A DNA stretch of 64,000 nucleotides, taken from assembly GCF_900105655.1 (NCBI RefSeq), contig NZ_LT629787.1:2542001-2606000 (forward strand), given 5' to 3'. Below, in pieces: positions 20,220-30,346 of the stretch; position 1 is the stretch's first letter, and each line of letters begins with the position of its first letter. The position numbers were made by a program, and so were the translations under genes. The DNA is from Halopseudomonas salegens. Its GTDB lineage: Bacteria > Pseudomonadota > Gammaproteobacteria > Pseudomonadales > Pseudomonadaceae. The notes beneath the pieces were generated by a model that saw nothing but the letters and a program-made list of their open reading frames with translations, searched no databases and was not told the origin of the DNA.

Positions 20220-20645
20220 TCAGAGCTGAGCGCCCTTGACACCCAACAGCCTGGCCAGCAACAAAGTGCCCACGCCCCAGGCAGCATTGACAATAAATCC
20301 GAGCGCAAACACCACGGGGATGCGTGCCAACGGCAGGCTGTAGCCCTTGAGCGGGAAGACCACGACGATGGCCACCAGCGTCAGCGCCAGACCACCGAAC
20401 AACAGGGCTTTCAGCCAGCGGTGACGCGCCGACAACCGGTCCAGCGCCAGAAACATCACCAACGCCCAGAGCCCGCCCCAGAAACTGGACGACAGCACCG
20501 ATGGCACCCCCAGCGGCTGGGTCGGCGCCATCGAATAGGGTGCGGAGGGGAAAATCCCCAGCACATAGAGCAGCCCGGCGACCGTTTGATGAAAGCACAG
20601 CACGGCAAGAAAGCCGGCGACAAAGATCAGGATCCAGCGTTGCAT
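20220..20645 (-). CDS. Four-helix inner-membrane protein of unknown function
   Basis: 141 residues. Four hydrophobic segments are seen, at about residues 4-30, 52-70, 82-101 and 110-134, separated by short loops. I do not recognise the family. The start ATG 20645 is the first in frame. It is upstream of prfB on the same strand with an 80-base gap, and divergent from the phosphoketolase-like gene at 20774. Confidence 0.65.
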   Translation of the reverse strand: MQRWILIFVAGFLAVLCFHQTVAGLLYVLGIFPSAPYSMAPTQPLGVPSVLSSSFWGGLWALVMFLALDRLSARHRWLKALLFGGLALTLVAIVVVFPLKGYSLPLARIPVVFALGFIVNAAWGVGTLLLARLLGVKGAQL

Positions 20646-20773
20646 GGCACATCCTCACAGTTTGCTGGGGTATAACCCCTTGTTGTTATCGTCATTGGCA
20701 GCATTTGACTCATATCAGTCGTACACAGACTGCCGTGTACTATTCTAGACGCAACCCTGAATTGCGCGGAGAA

Positions 20774-23185
20774 ATGCCTGTGAGCCAACTGTTGCCCGAT
20801 ATGACCACTCTCGACCAACATGCCGACCAACAAGCAGACTTTGCCAACTGGCGCGCCGGGCACGGAGTGATCAGCCACAGTGCCGAGACCCAGGCAGCAG
20901 TCTACCGCCTGGCCCACCATCTGGTAGAAGGTGGCAAGCAGCCCGATCTGGCCAGTGTCTACCGCCAGATGCGCGCGCTTGACCTGCTGACCAGCGCGGG
21001 GCTCTGGCTGGTTGTGCATATGACTTATGCCAAACGGTTACGCACCGATGGTAGCGCCCTGACCGCCGAAGACTTCAAATCACGCCCTGAAGGCCACACC
21101 GGTGGCGCGCTGAACATGGTGCCGGGCTATGCCGCCTATCTGGCAATCAACAGTCTGACTGGCCAGACCCGAAGCTGGCTGATGGGCCAGGGACACTGCG
21201 TTGCGGCCATTGATGCCATCAATGTACTGACCGGCAACCTGCATCCAGAGCAGGCGGAGCGATACCAGGGCGATGGCGGCCTGGACCGCCTGCTGCAGGA
21301 TTTCTATGGCTACGCCCAGCAACCCGATGGCAACCCGGCGGCGCCACTCGGTAGCCACGTCAATCCGCATACCGCTGGCGGCGTCATTGAAGGTGGCTAC
21401 CTCGGCTTTGCCGAACTGCAATATGCCCACATGCCGCTGCCCGGTGAAAGCCTGGTGGCCTTTCTGTCTGACGGTGCTGCTGAAGAGCAGCGCGGCAGCG
21501 ACTGGATTCCGCGCTGGTGGCGCGCTGACGACTGCGGGGTTGCCCTCCCGATCATGATTGCCAACGGCCGCCGCATCGAACAACGCACCGAACTGGGCAC
21601 CCAACAAGGCGTGGCGGCCTTTGCCGAACACCTCAAAGCCTGCGGCTTCGACCCGATCCGCTTTGACGGCCGCGACCCGGCTGCCTTTGTCTGCACCTTG
21701 CTGGAAATGGAATTGCGCCTGGGCCACCGGGTCGATGAATACCGCCGAGGTCTGCTCAACTACCCGCTACCTGTCCCCTACGGGATTGCCGAAACGGTCA
21801 AGGGTTTCGGCTTTTACGGCGCTGGCGAAAATGCCGCACACAACCTGCCTTTGCCGGCCAATCCGCAATCCGATGCCGCCGCCCGCGAGCTGTTCAACCA
21901 GCATGCCGGCAAGCTCTGGGTGGCGCCTGACGACCTGCAGGCAGCGTGTGCTGCACTAGGCACTCACCAGGCACAGCAGCGCCCGCTGGAACGCGACCAT
22001 GCTCTGGCGCAGCGCCTACCTGCGGCACCTCATCTACCAACACTGAACTGGAGCCAGCAAACCCAGTCACCCATGCTCGCGGTGGATGGCTTTTTTACCG
22101 AACTGGTCGCCGCCAATCCCGACCTGCGGGCTCGCGTCGGCAACCCCGATGAACTGGCCAGCAACAAACTGGCCGGGGTGCTTGCTGCCCTCAAGCACCG
22201 GGTCAGCGACCCGGAAAATGCCAATGAGGATATCCATGGTCGAGTGATTACCGCGCTCAATGAAGAGGCCGTGGTGTCTGCCTGTCTGGCCAACAAGAGC
22301 GGCCTCAACCTGGTCGCCAGCTATGAAGCCTTCTGCCCGAAAATGCTCGGCGCCATCCGCCAGGAACTGATCTTTGCCCGCCACCAGAAAGAGGTCGGCC
22401 GCCCTGCCGGCTGGCTCGGCTTTCCGGTCATTGCCACCTCGCATACCTGGGAAAACGGCAAGAACGAACAATCCCATCAGGACACCACCTTTTGCGAAGC
22501 ACTGCTGGGGGAAATGAATGACGGCATGCGCGTGATCATGCCCGCCGATTACAACAGTACCCTGGCGATTCTGCCCGGGGTCTATCAGACACGCGGCGTG
22601 ATCAGCTGCCTGGTGATTCCCAAGCGCGACCGCCCCACTCTACTGAGCCCTCAGCAGGCCGAGCAACTGGCAGCCGACGGTGCCTTGCTGCTGGACAGCT
22701 TTGCGGCACAGGGTGAACCGATACAATTGATTGCCAATGGTGCCTATCAACTGGGCGAGGCCCTGCGCGCGGCCGAGCGCCTGCGCGAACATGGACGAAG
22801 CTGGCAATTGATCTACCTGCAGGAACCCGGGCGCTTCCGCGCACCGCGCGATCACTGGGAAGCCGAATACACGGTCAGCACCGCTACCCGCGAAGCGCTC
22901 TTTCCGGCGAACCAGCAACGGGTGGCGCTCACGCATATGCGCCCGGAAGTCTTGCGCGGACATCTGACTGAATTATTGGGTGACACCCGTCGCTGCCGGG
23001 TACTGGGGTATATCAACCGTGGCGGCACCCTGGATGAACCGGGCATGTTGTTTACCAACAAATGCACCTGGGCGCACGCCCTGGTTGCCGCTGCCGAACT
23101 CAGTGGAGGCACGGCAAGCGATTGGCTGAGCGCCGAAGAACTGGCTAGCGTAGAGGGTCGGGGCGACCCACAGTTGTTACGCTGA
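20774..23185 (+). CDS. Phosphoketolase-like thiamine diphosphate enzyme (XFP superfamily, divergent)
   Basis: 803 residues from ATG 20774 with GCGGAG just upstream. The overall layout follows xylulose/fructose-phosphate phosphoketolases: GHTGGALNMVPGYAAYL, GQGHCVAAIDAIN, SHVNPHTAGGVIEGGYLGF, LSDGAAEEQRGSDWIPRWW and a C-terminal VLGYINRGGTLD. Many positions differ from the standard enzyme: the usual GDGEAE reads SDGAAEE, and GHWGTTPG reads GHTGGALN. Pseudomonad relatives are sometimes labelled xylulose 5-phosphate 3-epimerase. The family is supported; the reaction and substrate are not known from sequence. It stands alone, overlapping the convergent c-di-GMP gene by 41 bases. Confidence 0.75.
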   Translation: MPVSQLLPDMTTLDQHADQQADFANWRAGHGVISHSAETQAAVYRLAHHLVEGGKQPDLASVYRQMRALDLLTSAGLWLVVHMTYAKRLRTDGSALTAEDFKSRPEGHTGGALNMVPGYAAYLAINSLTGQTRSWLMGQGHCVAAIDAINVLTGNLHPEQAERYQGDGGLDRLLQDFYGYAQQPDGNPAAPLGSHVNPHTAGGVIEGGYLGFAELQYAHMPLPGESLVAFLSDGAAEEQRGSDWIPRWWRADDCGVALPIMIANGRRIEQRTELGTQQGVAAFAEHLKACGFDPIRFDGRDPAAFVCTLLEMELRLGHRVDEYRRGLLNYPLPVPYGIAETVKGFGFYGAGENAAHNLPLPANPQSDAAARELFNQHAGKLWVAPDDLQAACAALGTHQAQQRPLERDHALAQRLPAAPHLPTLNWSQQTQSPMLAVDGFFTELVAANPDLRARVGNPDELASNKLAGVLAALKHRVSDPENANEDIHGRVITALNEEAVVSACLANKSGLNLVASYEAFCPKMLGAIRQELIFARHQKEVGRPAGWLGFPVIATSHTWENGKNEQSHQDTTFCEALLGEMNDGMRVIMPADYNSTLAILPGVYQTRGVISCLVIPKRDRPTLLSPQQAEQLAADGALLLDSFAAQGEPIQLIANGAYQLGEALRAAERLREHGRSWQLIYLQEPGRFRAPRDHWEAEYTVSTATREALFPANQQRVALTHMRPEVLRGHLTELLGDTRRCRVLGYINRGGTLDEPGMLFTNKCTWAHALVAAAELSGGTASDWLSAEELASVEGRGDPQLLR

Positions 23186-25472
23186 TAGGGCTGGGAGCCA
23201 CACCACTATGTGGCCCGGCTTGACTCAGGCTGAGCAGCAAGGGTTTGAGATCACTGGCCGATTGCGGTCTGCTGAACCAGTAACCTTGCACCAGATTGCA
23301 GCCTTCACCACTGAGAAAATCCATCTGTTCGGAGGTTTCAATACCCTCGGCAATCACATCCATCGACAAGCCCTTGCCCAGGCCGATGACTGCTCGACTG
23401 ATCGCCTTTAGTCGCTCGTCGTCCGGCGCCTGGCTGATAAAACTCTTGTCGATCTTGATGATGTGCAACGGATAACGGTGCAGATAGCCCAGCGAGGAAA
23501 ACCCGGTACCAAAGTCATCCAGCGCGATGCGCACACCCGTGCTTTCCAGCTCACGCATGGTCGCCAGGGTTTCCGGGCCGTCCTGCATCAGCAGGCTTTC
23601 GGTAATTTCCAGCACCAGACTCTTCGGCGGCAAACCCGTGGCGGCCAATACCTCGGCTACCCGCCCGGCAAAATTCTTTTCCAGCAACTGGCGACTGGAC
23701 AGATTTACCGAACAACGCAGCCCCGGCAAACCGTGCTCTTGCCACTCCCGCACCTGGGCGCAGGCCTGCTGCAGCACCCAGTCACCGACTTTGACGATAT
23801 CGCCGGTTTCTTCCAGGATCGGAATAAACTCATCCGGCCCGATCATCTTTTCGCCCTGCCACCAGCGCAGCAAAGCCTCAACTCCGACCACGCGCGAGCG
23901 ACCCGCTCCCACTTCAACAATCGGCTGATAGAACAACTCGAACTCACCCTTGCCCAGGGCATCACCCAGCGCGGTTTCCAGTTTCAGGCGTTGGTGCACT
24001 TCCTGCTGCAGGCTGGCATTGAACAATGCCAACTGTGATTTGCCATAGGCCTTGGCGCGATAAAGCGCCAGATCCGCTTCACGCAGGGCATCCTGCTCGG
24101 CATCATGTCCGTTCAGCGGTGCAACACCGATGCTGGCACTGATATTCAGACGGTTGCCGCTGGCAATCAGGGGGTATTGCATACCATGCATGATACGCTG
24201 GGCCACCCGTTCGGCATCTTCGGCATGCGCCATGTCATCCAGCAGCACGACAAACTCGTCACCACCAAAGCGGCACAGATGATCGCCCGGGCGCAGGCAG
24301 CGCTCGATCCGCGTGGCGACCTGCACCAGCACCTGATCACCGACCTGATGGCCCAGGCTGTCATTGATCAGCTTGAAACGATCCAGGTCAATGAACAATA
24401 CCGCTGCATACCGCGCCCCGGGTTTGGCCTGGCGCTGCAAGGCCTGTAACAACAACTCATTCATGCGTTCGCGGTTGGGCAAACCGGTCAAGGGATCATG
24501 CAAGGTGGCGTGCATCAACTCGCGCTCGGCCTGCTTGCGCTGACTGATATCGGTTTGGGAGCCTGCCAGCAAACGTTCGCCATGCTGGTCCCGCGAGACC
24601 AGGCCGCGAATCAATACCCAGATCAACTGGCCCCAGCGGTCACGGATCTGGCATTCCAGGTGCAGGAACGCCTGACGACCTTCCAGGTGAGCAGTCACCG
24701 CCGCCAGAAAGCTCTGCTGCTGAGCCTCGGGCATACGCGCAGCCCAGGCATCCAGGGTGCGCGGAACGGTGGCGGCGTCCAGCCCCAGCATGTCCTGCCA
24801 GCGTGGCGATACTGTCAGCCGGTCATCATCCACATGCCATTCCCAAAGACCGTCATTCGCGCCCTGTACCGCCCGCTGATAACGTGCCTCGCTGTCCTCC
24901 AGCGCCATTCGACTTGCAGCGGAGTAGGTATCTACCGCCAATGACATATCAAAAAACACTGCGCGACGCAGGCTCCGATACAGTTGTCGGGCCAGCGTCG
25001 GCTGATCGGAAAAGTGCGCATTCAGCGCTTCATGCATGTAATCGAGGTAAAAATGATAAGCCCCCAGATACCACTTGAGGTCAACGCCGTTGCGTTCATG
25101 CTGGATGCCATACAGAACCCGCAGGCGGGCGTATTGCATATCGAAAGGGCCACGCACCAGCTGACCAAAATAACGCAGCTGCTGCTGTTTCAGGCCATTT
25201 TGCTGCTCCACACGATTGAGCACCCCGTTCAACCGTTCGAAAGGAGCCAGGTGCGTCAACAGGGCATCCATGCAGGCTTGCTGCAAGCGGTCAATCAAAG
25301 GCAAATGGCATTCAAAAACCTGCAAGTCAGCGGCGTCCAGCTGCAGCAACTGCAAGCGCTGGCACAAATCGCTGCTCGACAACCCCAAGCTGGCCTGGAT
25401 TTCTTCCAGGCGCTGTTTCAAATCAGGCACTTCCTCGCTCCCCTGGTCCTGCTTCCATGTCTGGCGGGACAT
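23145..25472 (-). CDS. Globin-coupled sensor, PAS, GGDEF-EAL cyclic-di-GMP enzyme
   Basis: 775 residues. Residues about 35-185 resemble a globin-coupled sensor: RVLYGIQHERNG (His125 as likely haem ligand) then LKWYLGAYHFY. A PAS fold follows (about 195-315). The GGDEF domain is intact (RFGGDEFVVLL) with an inhibitory RxxD site (RPGD) five residues before it. The EAL domain keeps the catalytic residues in VEALLRWW, NLSSRQL, EITES, DDFGTGFSSL, KIDKSF, AEGIET and VQGYWFSRP. So both synthesis and breakdown of c-di-GMP look possible, probably under oxygen or other gas control. It is cytosolic, without membrane segments. Such enzymes often govern pili and biofilm. Confidence 0.88.
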   Translation of the reverse strand: MSRQTWKQDQGSEEVPDLKQRLEEIQASLGLSSSDLCQRLQLLQLDAADLQVFECHLPLIDRLQQACMDALLTHLAPFERLNGVLNRVEQQNGLKQQQLRYFGQLVRGPFDMQYARLRVLYGIQHERNGVDLKWYLGAYHFYLDYMHEALNAHFSDQPTLARQLYRSLRRAVFFDMSLAVDTYSAASRMALEDSEARYQRAVQGANDGLWEWHVDDDRLTVSPRWQDMLGLDAATVPRTLDAWAARMPEAQQQSFLAAVTAHLEGRQAFLHLECQIRDRWGQLIWVLIRGLVSRDQHGERLLAGSQTDISQRKQAERELMHATLHDPLTGLPNRERMNELLLQALQRQAKPGARYAAVLFIDLDRFKLINDSLGHQVGDQVLVQVATRIERCLRPGDHLCRFGGDEFVVLLDDMAHAEDAERVAQRIMHGMQYPLIASGNRLNISASIGVAPLNGHDAEQDALREADLALYRAKAYGKSQLALFNASLQQEVHQRLKLETALGDALGKGEFELFYQPIVEVGAGRSRVVGVEALLRWWQGEKMIGPDEFIPILEETGDIVKVGDWVLQQACAQVREWQEHGLPGLRCSVNLSSRQLLEKNFAGRVAEVLAATGLPPKSLVLEITESLLMQDGPETLATMRELESTGVRIALDDFGTGFSSLGYLHRYPLHIIKIDKSFISQAPDDERLKAISRAVIGLGKGLSMDVIAEGIETSEQMDFLSGEGCNLVQGYWFSRPQSASDLKPLLLSLSQAGPHSGVAPSPISVTTVGRPDPLR

Positions 25473-25645
25473 CAGCGCTGGTCACCTGTTACGGATATGT
25501 AAGAATTATTGTGGCATCCATAAGACCCAAAGCCTGCCGGCACCTCAATCACCCGCTTGGGTGATGCAAGCCTGCGGCAAGCACTAAACCAACTGGGCTA
25601 CGATAGCCTTTAGCCAGCATGGCTGGCAAGCTCAAGCTGACTGAT
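25473..25645. other. Intergenic, recJ 3' side and GGDEF-EAL promoter region
   Basis: 173 bases between recJ and the GGDEF-EAL gene, both minus. It contains two short hairpins (ATCACCC-GCTT-GGGTGAT near 25548-25565 and GCCAGC-AT-GGCTGGC near 25613-25627) without a T tract. These may be weak transcription stops. No gene seen. Confidence 0.4.
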
Positions 25646-27367
25646 TCAGAGCGGTTGCAGATGACGCGCCAGAAGTTGCAGGCTGCGCCGACCGCGAAAT
25701 TCGTTGACGTCCAGACTGAAAGCGACACGCACGCGCTGAATGCGCTCATTCGGCCAGACATCAAGATCAATATTGAAGGCAATGGCATCCAGCAAGCGCT
25801 CCTGTCCGGGCAAACGCAGCAACATCTTCAGATGGCGCTCGCCGACCAGCCGCTGCTGGATCAATTCAAACTCGCCATGAAAGCCGGGCTCGGGAAAGTG
25901 CTGCCCCCAGGGGCCAGCCAGCTGCAACTGGCTGGCCAGCTCGAGGCGAAACTCATCCGGGGCCAACTCACCATCAGTCAACAAACGGCCCGTCAGGTCA
26001 TCCGCGCTCAGCTGGCGACGCACCTCCTGATCAAAGGCGCGCTTGAATGCGGCCAGATTAGCCTGAGGCAGTGAGAGTCCGGCGGCCATGGCGTGACCGC
26101 CAAATTTGCTGATCAGACCCGGATGATGCGCCGCAACGGCATCCAGTGCGTCGCGGATATGCAAACCGTTGACCGAACGTGCCGAGCCCTTGATGTCTCC
26201 ATTACCGGCATCGGCAAAAGCGATTACCGGGCGGTGATAACGCTCTTTCAACCGCGAGGCGAGAATACCGATCACCCCCTGATGCCAATCAGGATCAAAC
26301 AGACAAAGCCCATACGGCATTTTGGCGGCATTCAGTTCCATGGCTGCCAGGGTCTTTTCCGCCTGTTGCTGCATCTCGCGCTCGATCCGCTTGCGCTCGC
26401 GATTCAGCCCGTCCAGTTCGCCAGCCATACCGCGGGCATCAGCCAGACTGTCACTGAGCAGGCATTCTATCCCCAGGCTCATGTCATCCAGCCGCCCGGC
26501 CGCGTTCAGCCGCGGCCCAAGGATAAAACCCAGGTCACTGCTGGTCAGCCGTTCGGCATTGCGACCGGCCACTTCCAGCAGCGCGGCAATACCCGGGCGG
26601 CAACGACCAGCACGGATACGGGCCAGCCCCTGATGCACCAGAATGCGGTTGTTCGCATCCAGCGGCACCACATCGGCTACCGTGCCCAAGGCGACCAGGT
26701 CGAGCAACTCACCCAGATTCGGTTCGGCGCCCGGCGCAAAGTGCCCCTGTTCGCGCAAATGCGTACGCAGGGCCAGCATGACATAGAAAATCACCCCGAC
26801 GCCGGCAATCCCCTTGCTGGGAAAGTCGCATCCGGGCTGATTCGGGTTGACGATGGCATCTGCCGCCGGCAACTGCTCGGCCGGCAAATGGTGGTCGGTC
26901 ACCACCACCTGCAAGCCGGCTGCCTTGGCAGCGGCCACACCCTCGATACTGGAAATACCGTTATCCACGGTGACCAGCACATCGGGATGGTAACGCTCGG
27001 CAACGGCGACAATCTCCGGCGTCAGGCCATAACCGAATTCAAACCGGTTAGGCACCAGATACTCGACCCGCGCCGCGCCCAGCGCACGCAGCGCCAGTAC
27101 CGCAACGCTACTGGCAGTGGCGCCATCGGCATCGAAATCTCCCACAATCAGGATCGACTGGCCCTGCCTGATCGCTGCTGCGAGCACCTGCACGGCAGCG
27201 TCCATCCCTTTGAACAGGGTAAAGGGCAGCAGTGCCTGCAGGCGTTTGTCCAGCTCACTGGGGCTCTGCACACCACGGGCAGCATATAAACGTGTCAACA
27301 ATGGCGGCAATTCACCCAGATCAGGCAATTGCGACGGTAGCGAGCGGGTTTCAATCTGCATGGTCAA
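25646..27367 (-). CDS. recJ: Single-stranded-DNA-specific exonuclease RecJ
   Basis: 573 residues from a TTG at 27367, or 571 from ATG 27361. AGGGG lies nine bases before the TTG, a better distance than for the ATG, so TTG may be used. DHH phosphoesterase motifs are intact: ILIVGDFDADGATASS, VLVTVDNGISS and VVTDHHLP, followed by the DHHA1 domain with GGHAMAAGLSL. It is a 5'-3' single-strand exonuclease for recombination and mismatch repair. It directly follows the yaeQ stop. Confidence 0.96.
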   Translation of the reverse strand: MTMQIETRSLPSQLPDLGELPPLLTRLYAARGVQSPSELDKRLQALLPFTLFKGMDAAVQVLAAAIRQGQSILIVGDFDADGATASSVAVLALRALGAARVEYLVPNRFEFGYGLTPEIVAVAERYHPDVLVTVDNGISSIEGVAAAKAAGLQVVVTDHHLPAEQLPAADAIVNPNQPGCDFPSKGIAGVGVIFYVMLALRTHLREQGHFAPGAEPNLGELLDLVALGTVADVVPLDANNRILVHQGLARIRAGRCRPGIAALLEVAGRNAERLTSSDLGFILGPRLNAAGRLDDMSLGIECLLSDSLADARGMAGELDGLNRERKRIEREMQQQAEKTLAAMELNAAKMPYGLCLFDPDWHQGVIGILASRLKERYHRPVIAFADAGNGDIKGSARSVNGLHIRDALDAVAAHHPGLISKFGGHAMAAGLSLPQANLAAFKRAFDQEVRRQLSADDLTGRLLTDGELAPDEFRLELASQLQLAGPWGQHFPEPGFHGEFELIQQRLVGERHLKMLLRLPGQERLLDAIAFNIDLDVWPNERIQRVRVAFSLDVNEFRGRRSLQLLARHLQPL

Positions 27368-27907
27368 TCAACGCTGCCCCTGCAGCCAATCCAGGCTGAT
27401 CTCGTGTTGCTGGTCAGCGTCGCTGACGTATAGCACGCCGTCACTGATCATCAAGCCCCAGTCGATACTGCGGGGTAAATCCTTGGCCAGTGCTGCCAGT
27501 GCCAGCGGCTCGACCTGCGCAATCGACAGGTTTTTCAAGCCGGCCACCGCGGGTAGCAGTTTTCCGGCCCAGACCTGATTGTTGCCATAGGCCAGCAGAG
27601 AAACCCGCTCAGCGCGCCGCGAACACCAAGTCAGGCGCTCGGCATCCGGTTGGCCAACCTCGATCCAGTGCAGTACGCGATCATCCAGACTTTTCAACCA
27701 CAGCGCCGGCTCATCCACATCCGACAGGCCGCGACCAAAGGCCAGCCGCTCTTCATACCAGAGCGCCAGTGCAAGAATGCGCACAGTCATGCGCTGTTCG
27801 GTTTCCGACGGGTGCCGGGCCACCGTCAGGCGCACATTTTCATAGACCCCGCGATCGGTGTCGGTGAGGTTCAGATTGATTTTGTACGGGGTAGCTTGCA
27901 GCGCCAT
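27368..27907 (-). CDS. yaeQ: YaeQ family protein
   Basis: 179 residues, the usual YaeQ length. Characteristic stretches are KINLNLTDTDRGVYENV near the N-terminus and HPSETEQRMTVRILALALWY, then LHWIEVGQPD. The fold is related to PD-(D/E)XK nucleases, and the E. coli protein is linked to RfaH function, but its biochemical role is not established. The recJ start abuts its stop, so the two are probably co-transcribed. Confidence 0.95.
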   Translation of the reverse strand: MALQATPYKINLNLTDTDRGVYENVRLTVARHPSETEQRMTVRILALALWYEERLAFGRGLSDVDEPALWLKSLDDRVLHWIEVGQPDAERLTWCSRRAERVSLLAYGNNQVWAGKLLPAVAGLKNLSIAQVEPLALAALAKDLPRSIDWGLMISDGVLYVSDADQQHEISLDWLQGQR

Positions 27908-28017
27908 GGGGCGAATTCCAGAAAAAATGTGCCCGCAGTATAACCTATTGGCCGGGCCTCATTTGGCCGGACGAGCAGCGCTGCAAAGCCGCCACCCAAC
28001 CGAGCCAGGCAGAGGTA

Positions 28018-29460
28018 TCAGCCGGTGCCACCCACGGTGATCTGGTCAATCTTGAGCGTCGGCTGGCCCACCCCGACCGGTACTGACTGGCCATCCTTGC
28101 CGCAGGTGCCCACACCGCTGTCCAGCGCCAGATCGTTGCCGACCATGGACACGCGGTTCATCACCTCCGGGCCGTTGCCAATCAGGGTGGCGCCTTTGAC
28201 CGGCGCGGTGATTTTGCCATCTTCGATCAGATAGGCTTCGCTGGTGGAAAACACGAACTTGCCGCTGGTGATGTCTACCTGTCCACCGCCAAGATTGGCA
28301 CAGTAAATGCCTTTTTTAACCGAGCGAATGATCTCTTCCGGGTCACTCTCGCCGGCGCGCATATAGGTATTGGTCATACGCGGCATCGGCAGATGGGCAT
28401 AGGACTCACGGCGACCATTGCCAGTGGCCGCGACGCCCATCAGGCGGGCATTCAATTTGTCCTGCATATAGCCCTTGAGAATACCGTTTTCGATCAACGT
28501 GGTGCACTCGGTCTGATTGCCTTCATCGTCCAGACTGAGAGAGCCCCGCCGCCCCGGCAGAGTGCCGTCATCGACGATAGTACACAGCGACGAAGCAACC
28601 TGCTCGCCAACCCGGCCACTGAAAGCCGAACTGCCCTTGCGGTTGAAATCACCTTCCAGGCCGTGGCCGACGGCTTCGTGCAGCAGCACACCCGACCAGC
28701 CGGACCCCATGACCACCGGCATACTGCCGGCTGGTGCAGCAATGGCTTCGAGGTTGACGCTGGCCTGGCGGACGGCTTCACGGGCATAGCCCATGGCGCG
28801 CTCTTCGGTATCGAAATAGCGGTAATCGGTACGCCCGCCGCCACCAAAACTGCCACGCTCACGGCGACCATTGTGCTCCATGATCACACTGACATTGAGA
28901 CGCACCAGCGGACGTATATCGCCCGCCCAGGTACCGTCACTGGCAGCAATCATTATCGTGTCATGCACCCCGCCGAGACTGATGCTGACCTGGGTAATGC
29001 GGGTATCCAGGCTACGGGTGTAGGTGTCCAGCCGCTGCAGAAAAGCTACCTTGTCGGCCTGATTCATGACCTCCAGCGGGTTGTCCGGCAAATAGAGCGC
29101 GCTGGCATCACTGCGCCGCCAGGCGCAGACACTGCCGGCCTGGCCGGCACGGGCAATCGAGCGTGCCGCGCCAGCCGCCTGACTCAGCGCTGGCAAGCGA
29201 ATATCGTTGCTGTAGGCAAAACCGGTTTTTTCCCCGGACTGGGCGCGCACGCCGACGCCCTGATCGACATTGAAACTGCCATCCTTGACGATACCGTCTT
29301 CCAGTACCCAGGATTCGCTGATCTGGTGCTGAAAATACAGATCGGCTGCGTCCACACCGGGGGCGGCGACCAGGTGGCCGAGAACACTGGCAATGCTGTC
29401 CGGACTCAGCTCAGCGGGTTGCAGCAGGCGCTGTTCGACATGCGACAGAGTATTACTCAT
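28018..29460 (-). CDS. tldD: Metalloprotease TldD
   Basis: 480 residues from ATG 29460, with AAGGAG upstream; the 12-residue longer frame is unlikely. The zinc site [11 protein letters not shown] (HExxxH) is present, as is the glycine-rich C-terminal domain ending in [16 protein letters not shown]. TldD works with PmbA (TldE) as a heterodimer that trims unfolded or modified peptides. pmbA is not in the window. It lies between the nitrilase gene and yaeQ, as in the P. aeruginosa mre-maf-rng-yhdP-nit-tldD order. Confidence 0.97.
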   Translation of the reverse strand: MSNTLSHVEQRLLQPAELSPDSIASVLGHLVAAPGVDAADLYFQHQISESWVLEDGIVKDGSFNVDQGVGVRAQSGEKTGFAYSNDIRLPALSQAAGAARSIARAGQAGSVCAWRRSDASALYLPDNPLEVMNQADKVAFLQRLDTYTRSLDTRITQVSISLGGVHDTIMIAASDGTWAGDIRPLVRLNVSVIMEHNGRRERGSFGGGGRTDYRYFDTEERAMGYAREAVRQASVNLEAIAAPAGSMPVVMGSGWSGVLLHEAVGHGLEGDFNRKGSSAFSGRVGEQVASSLCTIVDDGTLPGRRGSLSLDDEGNQTECTTLIENGILKGYMQDKLNARLMGVAATGNGRRESYAHLPMPRMTNTYMRAGESDPEEIIRSVKKGIYCANLGGGQVDITSGKFVFSTSEAYLIEDGKITAPVKGATLIGNGPEVMNRVSMVGNDLALDSGVGTCGKDGQSVPVGVGQPTLKIDQITVGGTG

Positions 29461-29489
29461 CAATCGGTACTCCTTGGACCGGAGACAGC

Positions 29490-30344
29490 TCAACTGCGAT
29501 CCGGGTTGACCGGTCGAGGCTGGCCGACCGGTGGAAAACGGCGGTGCGCAATTATCGGCATCTTTGCCCGCACCTGATGTAAATGCTGGTGATTCAGCTG
29601 GCCCACGATTACGCCTTCGCCGCTCGGCAAGTCGGCAATCACGCTGCCCCAGGGGTCAATCAGGCAACTGTGTCCAAAGGTCTCACGGCCATTGGCATGG
29701 CGTCCACCCTGATTGGCAGCCAGCAGGTAACACTGGGTTTCAATCGCCCGCGCGCGCAGCAACACCTCCCAGTGCGCGGCACCAGTAACCGCAGTAAATG
29801 CTGACGGCACCGTGATCACATCGGCTCCAGCCAGACGCAGCGCCTGATACAGATCAGGAAAGCGCAGGTCATAACAGATCGACAGGCCAAGGCGGCCCAC
29901 CGGGCTGTCTATGCATACCACCTGACTGCCGTAACCATAATCCTTTGACTCCTGATAGCTGCCATGATTGTCAGCTACCTGCACATCGAACAAGTGCAGT
30001 TTGTCGTAGCGGGCGACCTCGCTTCCCTGATCATCAACCACCAGACAGCAGGACATGGCCTTGCCATCATCTGTCCGCGGCAAGGGGATGCTGCCAGCCA
30101 CCAGCCAGACGCCATGCTGACGCGCCTGATCGGCAAGAAAACGACGAATCGGCCGCTCTGGAGACAACTCGGCCTGTGCAATGGCGACCAGGCTGCGATT
30201 GCCAAAAGCAGCAAAGCACTCGGGCAGCAGCACCAGCTCGGCACCCTGTTCGGCCGCTTCTGCAATCAGCCGTGCGGCCTGCGCAAGATTGTCGAGCACG
30301 TTTTCGCTGCTGATCATCTGTATGGCTGCAAGGGATGTCTGCAT
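29490..30344 (-). CDS. Carbon-nitrogen hydrolase (nitrilase superfamily, Nit/NIT2 type)
   Basis: 284 residues. The Glu-Lys-Cys triad is visible in [19 protein letters not shown] and [14 protein letters not shown]. The sequence resembles Nit1/NIT2-type amidases, which hydrolyse deaminated glutathione or omega-amides. It sits between yhdP and tldD as in other pseudomonads, separated by 2 bases from yhdP. Soluble and cytosolic. Confidence 0.92.
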   Translation of the reverse strand: MQTSLAAIQMISSENVLDNLAQAARLIAEAAEQGAELVLLPECFAAFGNRSLVAIAQAELSPERPIRRFLADQARQHGVWLVAGSIPLPRTDDGKAMSCCLVVDDQGSEVARYDKLHLFDVQVADNHGSYQESKDYGYGSQVVCIDSPVGRLGLSICYDLRFPDLYQALRLAGADVITVPSAFTAVTGAAHWEVLLRARAIETQCYLLAANQGGRHANGRETFGHSCLIDPWGSVIADLPSGEGVIVGQLNHQHLHQVRAKMPIIAHRRFPPVGQPRPVNPDRS

Positions 30345-30346
30345 GT

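Noticed and set aside
26093..27289. 398-residue open frame on the plus strand
   Set aside because: It lies fully opposite recJ, whose motifs are intact. Its translation is low-complexity and shows no family marks, so it is a shadow of a GC-rich gene.
28393..29577. 394-residue open frame on the plus strand
   Set aside because: Antisense to tldD, with no recognisable motif or ribosome site.
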